Positions 60,401 to 64,000 of a stretch of DNA of 64,000 nucleotides are shown piece after piece. Both the position numbers and the translations under genes were made by a program. A model generated the notes under the pieces. It was not told where the DNA came from and did not search any database. It was given only the letters and a program-made list of their open reading frames with translations. Source of the stretch: Pocillopora verrucosa (Eukaryota > Cnidaria > Anthozoa > Scleractinia > Pocilloporidae); the NCBI RefSeq assembly GCF_036669915.1, contig NC_089313.1, forward strand, positions 3,423,585 to 3,487,584, given 5' to 3'. Numbering within the stretch: position 1 is the stretch's first letter; each line of letters opens with the position of its first letter.

Positions 60401-62811
60401 AAATGTAGAGAATGTAATTTGAAACAAAGAAAATAATTAACTAATATACCTCCTTACAATATCACCCCTCAATCAAACATTAAGGTCACGAGAATAAAAG
60501 AAATTATCACCAAATAAAGAAGCTCTGGATTGTTAAAAAGACATTTTTTCCAGCACCTTAAGAAATGTATAGAGAAAAGTATGGAGAAAGGGGCATAATG
60601 ATGTTTGGGTGCAAAGGGTTTTAGGTGTTCATGTTAGGGTTACTAACCTTTTTGCCACCAATGTCCCTACATCTCGTACCATTCAGGGAAGCTTGCATAG
60701 CATTTGTAAATAAGGCGGTGAACAGCGACAACATCATTGCTCCTATCAGGATCCACATTATACCAAATGCACGTCCACAGAGGGTTTTAGGCGTCTTATC
60801 ACCGTACCTAGTGAGAAAAAGGAACCAAATATCTTTGCGCTTTGAGGATAGTGTATTAAGTATAAAAATACTTAATGTATACCTAATTGACCACTACCCC
60901 GATGAGGCTTTTCAGGATCAGTACAAATTAATGAATTTATAAATGAGAGAATGAATGAAAATCCCAACTGGAAAGAGGCTGAGCATTTGCCTACATACAG
61001 AGCGCAGCCGAGGAGTTGAACTCTTAAACTCGTGGCAACCGTAAACAAACCCGGTGAGTAGCGGAGGGTGGAGGGCCTAGACCTGGGACCTCCAGATTAC
61101 AAATGCAGCACTCCAACCACTAGCCCACACTGCCTCCCTCCTGTACCATAATAAATACCCTGCCCCATCGATAATGATCACCATCAACTAAATTGAAACT
61201 AATCAGAGTATGTGTGTTTAAGCTAAGAATTATGACTCCATCTAAATTTGACGAATCTCATTCCCCTTCCCGCCCTCCTCTCCTTACACTATCCACTATG
61301 TCAAAAAAAACAAAAAACCTGAAACATAGTTTTAAGATATGCAATGGAAAATTATTTCTCTTCTATTTGCTATTCATTTTGGTTAATAAGCTGTGAAGAA
61401 CTTTGAACGAGAGGACCCCGATACCACGTAACAACTAGTAATTTGTAAGAATGGAAGCCAATTCAAGAATGGAACCCTGGTAGAGATTTTGATAAACCCA
61501 AAGCATGTGTTAACTTCGACAAAAAAATGGGTTTTACAATATTGCCTATCTTTGATCGTATTCAAAGGGCGCAGTGAAAAAAAGATCCCACTGATACCCA
61601 AATCTAAATCAACTTACCCTACTGTTGTAAGTGATACCACTGCCCACCAAAAGCCTTCTGGTGATCCTATCGTGAACGAGGGTGAAAACTGAGCCGCGTT
61701 TGAACGGTGTTCCTGTTATGAAAATTGGTATAATTGTTTAATAAATTAATACTATATTAAAAAACTAATATTAAGGTGACGTTTAGTGTGGAGTAAATAA
61801 AATTGATTAGAAAACACTTCAAGCTTACTTAAGGCCTTGCTACAACGCGCAAAGTTTGTAGCAGTTTTACTGTATCTGAAATTGTGGCATCTTGGAATAA
61901 AATGTTCTTATTTGATAGTTTGAGTCATTGCAACGGTCTTTTTTCACCTACAAACAAACAAACATTATTTGTAGCTTCATGACTTGTAGGGCATTTTAGT
62001 TTGGCTTTTTATTTCGGTGAGGTCATAAGGTGTGCCTAACTAACCGTTTACTCAAAAATGGTGCCGTCGATTCCTACTCAAACTATTTTCATGCTAAAGT
62101 CGTAACAAATAAGTTTGAATATAACCTTAAGTAGGACTAAAGAGCTTAGAGGCTTAGTATAGATTGACGATGATAAGCCTTAACTCTTACCAAGAGCCAA
62201 ATAATCACTCCAGATATCCCTGACAGTAACATGATAGAAGCCAATATCGGCCATTGTGACGTAATAGAAGTCAGTAACTGTTCCCGTGACTCTGCTTTGC
62301 ACTGCTTTAAGTTCACAATCATTGAACACCCGGATGATACAAATGCCCGGATAAGTGTCACACTGTCTAGACCCGTAAGTTTTTGTTTTGCATCCGATAG
62401 AATTGGAAAACCAAAATCAACCGACCCATTTTTAATCAACTTCACCATCTCGTCTTGATTTTGAACAAATACTGGTACCATTTTGCAAGCTATGGGGTCT
62501 TTTGCTTCTCTACCAAAGCAAGCCATGTCCACAAACCATGTTAGGGTTTGATTCATAAATCCTCCGTTAATACTTTGGTTCATAATGTAAGGAGGAAAAT
62601 CTAGCAAGGCAAATTTGAATTTGCATTTTGTTTCTTTATCTTGTTCCTGACGAAGTTGACGCGTTTGGCGAACTTGACGATGTTGCCTGATTTGACGGGC
62701 TTTGCGCACTAATTCCGATTGATCGATTGAATCAAGCTTTTGGCTGCTGACAAGCCATAAATCGCAGCAAACCATTAGACATAGGACCAATCTCAGAGTT
62801 GCAACATGCAT
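57404..62811 (-). CDS. gene G: ionotropic glutamate receptor-like channel with K+ filter (558 aa)
   Basis: Seven exons: 62191-62811, 61618-61712, 60648-60807, 59045-59111, 58465-58811, 58184-58349, 57404-57624. They total 1677 nt with no stop. ATG 62811 is chosen because an upstream in-frame TTG is not a likely start and the signal peptide begins here. Domain positions: signal peptide 1-24, RQx linker 39-56, S1 63-185, M1 187-209, pore helix and filter 217-242 with TVGYGD at 237-242, M2 253-275, S2 293-430 with Asp337 aligned to the acidic ligand residue of glutamate receptors, M3 450-471, tail helix 500-521. N-glycosylation sequons NQS, NQT and NGS lie in S1. Differs from gene B by few residues (for example MACFGREAKDPIA against VACFGREEKHPIA). 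Predicted ligand-gated K+ channel; ligand unknown. Confidence 0.87.
57890..58020. repeat. ACTG/CTGA-rich simple repeat in intron 6 of gene G
   Basis: Counterpart of 11085-11215, nearly the same unit order. Confidence 0.8.
59248..59480 (-). other. coding-like conserved segment in intron 3 of gene G (frameshifted)
   Basis: Keeps INDAIFTTDVPSPLDNERF and ENLKIDMNHGPN but goes out of frame after LGDQ compared with the gene E copy at 46095-46346. Confidence 0.4.
60950..61145 (-). repeat. tRNA-derived SINE-like element in intron 2 of gene G
   Basis: Same insertion as in genes B and E, minus orientation. Confidence 0.6.
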
Positions 62812-64000
62812 CGTTACCACCGCCAAGATATGATATGGTTAGAAACCTCCCCTGAGGCTACCAGACTTCAAGTTGTGTTCAGATCTAACCAAAAAAAACA
62901 AATAAACAAAAAAACCACAGATGCAAAAGTCAGAATAATATGTTATCTGTTTGCAAGCTTGTTGTTTTATACTGCATGGGTGCAATGCAAGACCATTCAC
63001 GAAGAAGACATCGTGCACTTGAAAAGAATGGAACGAAAATATGATTTTGACCTTCTCAAAGGACTCGAAGAAGTTTTTTATGGACAAAAAGTTCTGGAGT
63101 TCTCATTGAGGTAGCGATATTCTCTCCTGGCTATAGCCAGCTACCTTCAATGAACGCTTTTTTTGTCTCAATTTCCGAAAACCCCCCACTACGATGTATC
63201 TATTACCATACAGCGTGCCGTTATCTGAGTTAGTGTCTTACAGAATTTACACCAACAAGTGTAAGTGTAAGTGCGGAGTAGTATAATCAAAGTTACTAAT
63301 TAAAATCTGACACTTAAGCCAAAAACAGACAAGGCGGCTACAAACATACTGACAAATTTTGATTCCCTCCCATCAAGAAGTTCGTAAGATGGACACGTTA
63401 TGAATTTTGAATTGCGCTTGGCGGTTGGCAATAACTGTTTTTTGTCAGGGTCTGTGTCATCAAGAAGGCTTTAGAAAAATACTTTACGTCTTCATTTTAA
63501 AAGTAGATCCTTTTTCCCAAACTGACACGTGGTGAAAAAGAAAACTTTACTGTGAATCTTCAGACCAACGAAATTTGTAATTGTGGCAGATGCAGTTTAA
63601 GGGCTTGATTATCAAAATTTTGGGCTAGAAAATAATAATTTTAAAAAGAATCCTTCATTAGCTCTTTTTATATGAGATCTTTTGATAAAGTATGGTTTTT
63701 CTTCGACTCCGCTTTTGCGTGTCGAAGAACATAACGGCAATTTTGGCACATTAATTTGTGTTCTGCAAAATCTGCAAGGATGGCTATGCCAGGATTATAA
63801 ATAACTTCTCATTGTGAACAAAAACACCGCGTCAATGTAATTTTTTTTCTAACACTACAGAATATTTTGAGTCCTGGACTGTACGCCAGATTGAGCGAAA
63901 GTTATTATACCGTTATCTGTGGGGGAGAGAGGCGGACTCTAAACACAATTGATAAAGTCTGGCGAAGGGCTGCATCGAAATTTAAAAAGACGAACGCGTT
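62812..64000. other. upstream region of gene G
   Basis: Colinear with 16016-17260. The coding-like island at 63320-63490 has lost one base (GGCTTTAG against GGCTTTTAG), breaking its frame. The promoter of gene G should lie here; no clear core element seen. The 5' orphan fragment expected further upstream is outside the window. Confidence 0.45.

Larger units (their letters stand above)
53885..64000. repeat. segmental duplication block 3 (gene G), continues past the window
   Basis: Colinear with 7055-17260, and the most similar pair in the window: genes B and G have the same exon lengths throughout. It contains an extra local tandem duplication of about 70 bases near 56761-56905 (AATAAAGAGAGGAATTCTTC repeated), which block 1 lacks. 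Confidence 0.9.

Overview
The window is metazoan nuclear DNA: AT-rich, with genes split by short GT-AG introns, tRNA-derived SINEs and decayed transposon ORFs. The protein families and repeat types suggest a cnidarian, probably an anthozoan such as a stony coral. That assignment is inference, because no rRNA or mitochondrial marker is present.

The main content is a tandem, all-minus-strand array of one gene family. Four copies look intact: gene B (10594-16015), gene D (33873-39160), gene E (44201-49205) and gene G (57404-62811). Gene C (27274-29619) has lost its last two exons, and there are several orphan 3' and 5' fragments. I reconstructed the intact genes as seven exons with the same intron phases (0,2,0,1,0,1). 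The predicted proteins are 543-564 aa and run: signal peptide, basic linker, lobe 1 of a periplasmic-binding-protein-like ligand domain (S1), M1, pore helix with the potassium-channel filter TTVGYGD, M2, lobe 2 (S2), M3, short cytoplasmic helical tail. This is the ionotropic glutamate receptor topology without an amino-terminal domain, combined with a K+ channel selectivity filter. The precedents are prokaryotic GluR0 and the rotifer receptor AvGluR1. The family is therefore a candidate set of ligand-gated K+ channels in an animal, expanded in tandem. The ligand cannot be deduced: the arginine that normally binds the alpha-carboxylate is not evident.

Layout. 1-2080: complex repeat. 3236-6613: broken two-exon transposase-like gene. 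7055-17260: duplication block holding orphan 3' cassette A (8468-9314) and gene B. 17618-17773: orphan 5' fragment. 18530-22480: tandem ~1.5 kb repeats. 22960-27060: a partial copy of 7600-9710 split by a ~2.75 kb transposon insertion (about 23334-26089). 27274-29619: gene C. 29620-33870: spacer with a SINE. 33873-39160: gene D. 39161-43030: spacer with no supported gene. 43030-51478: block with gene E and another 5' fragment. 51478-53870: repeats again. 53885-64000: block with cassette A' and gene G, close to identical to 7055-17260 and running off the window end.

B and G are the youngest pair, E is older, and C and D are the most divergent. The large repeats sit at the block borders, which fits expansion by unequal crossing-over. 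All exon boundaries were read by eye from splice signals, phase and comparison between copies; no transcript evidence was available.
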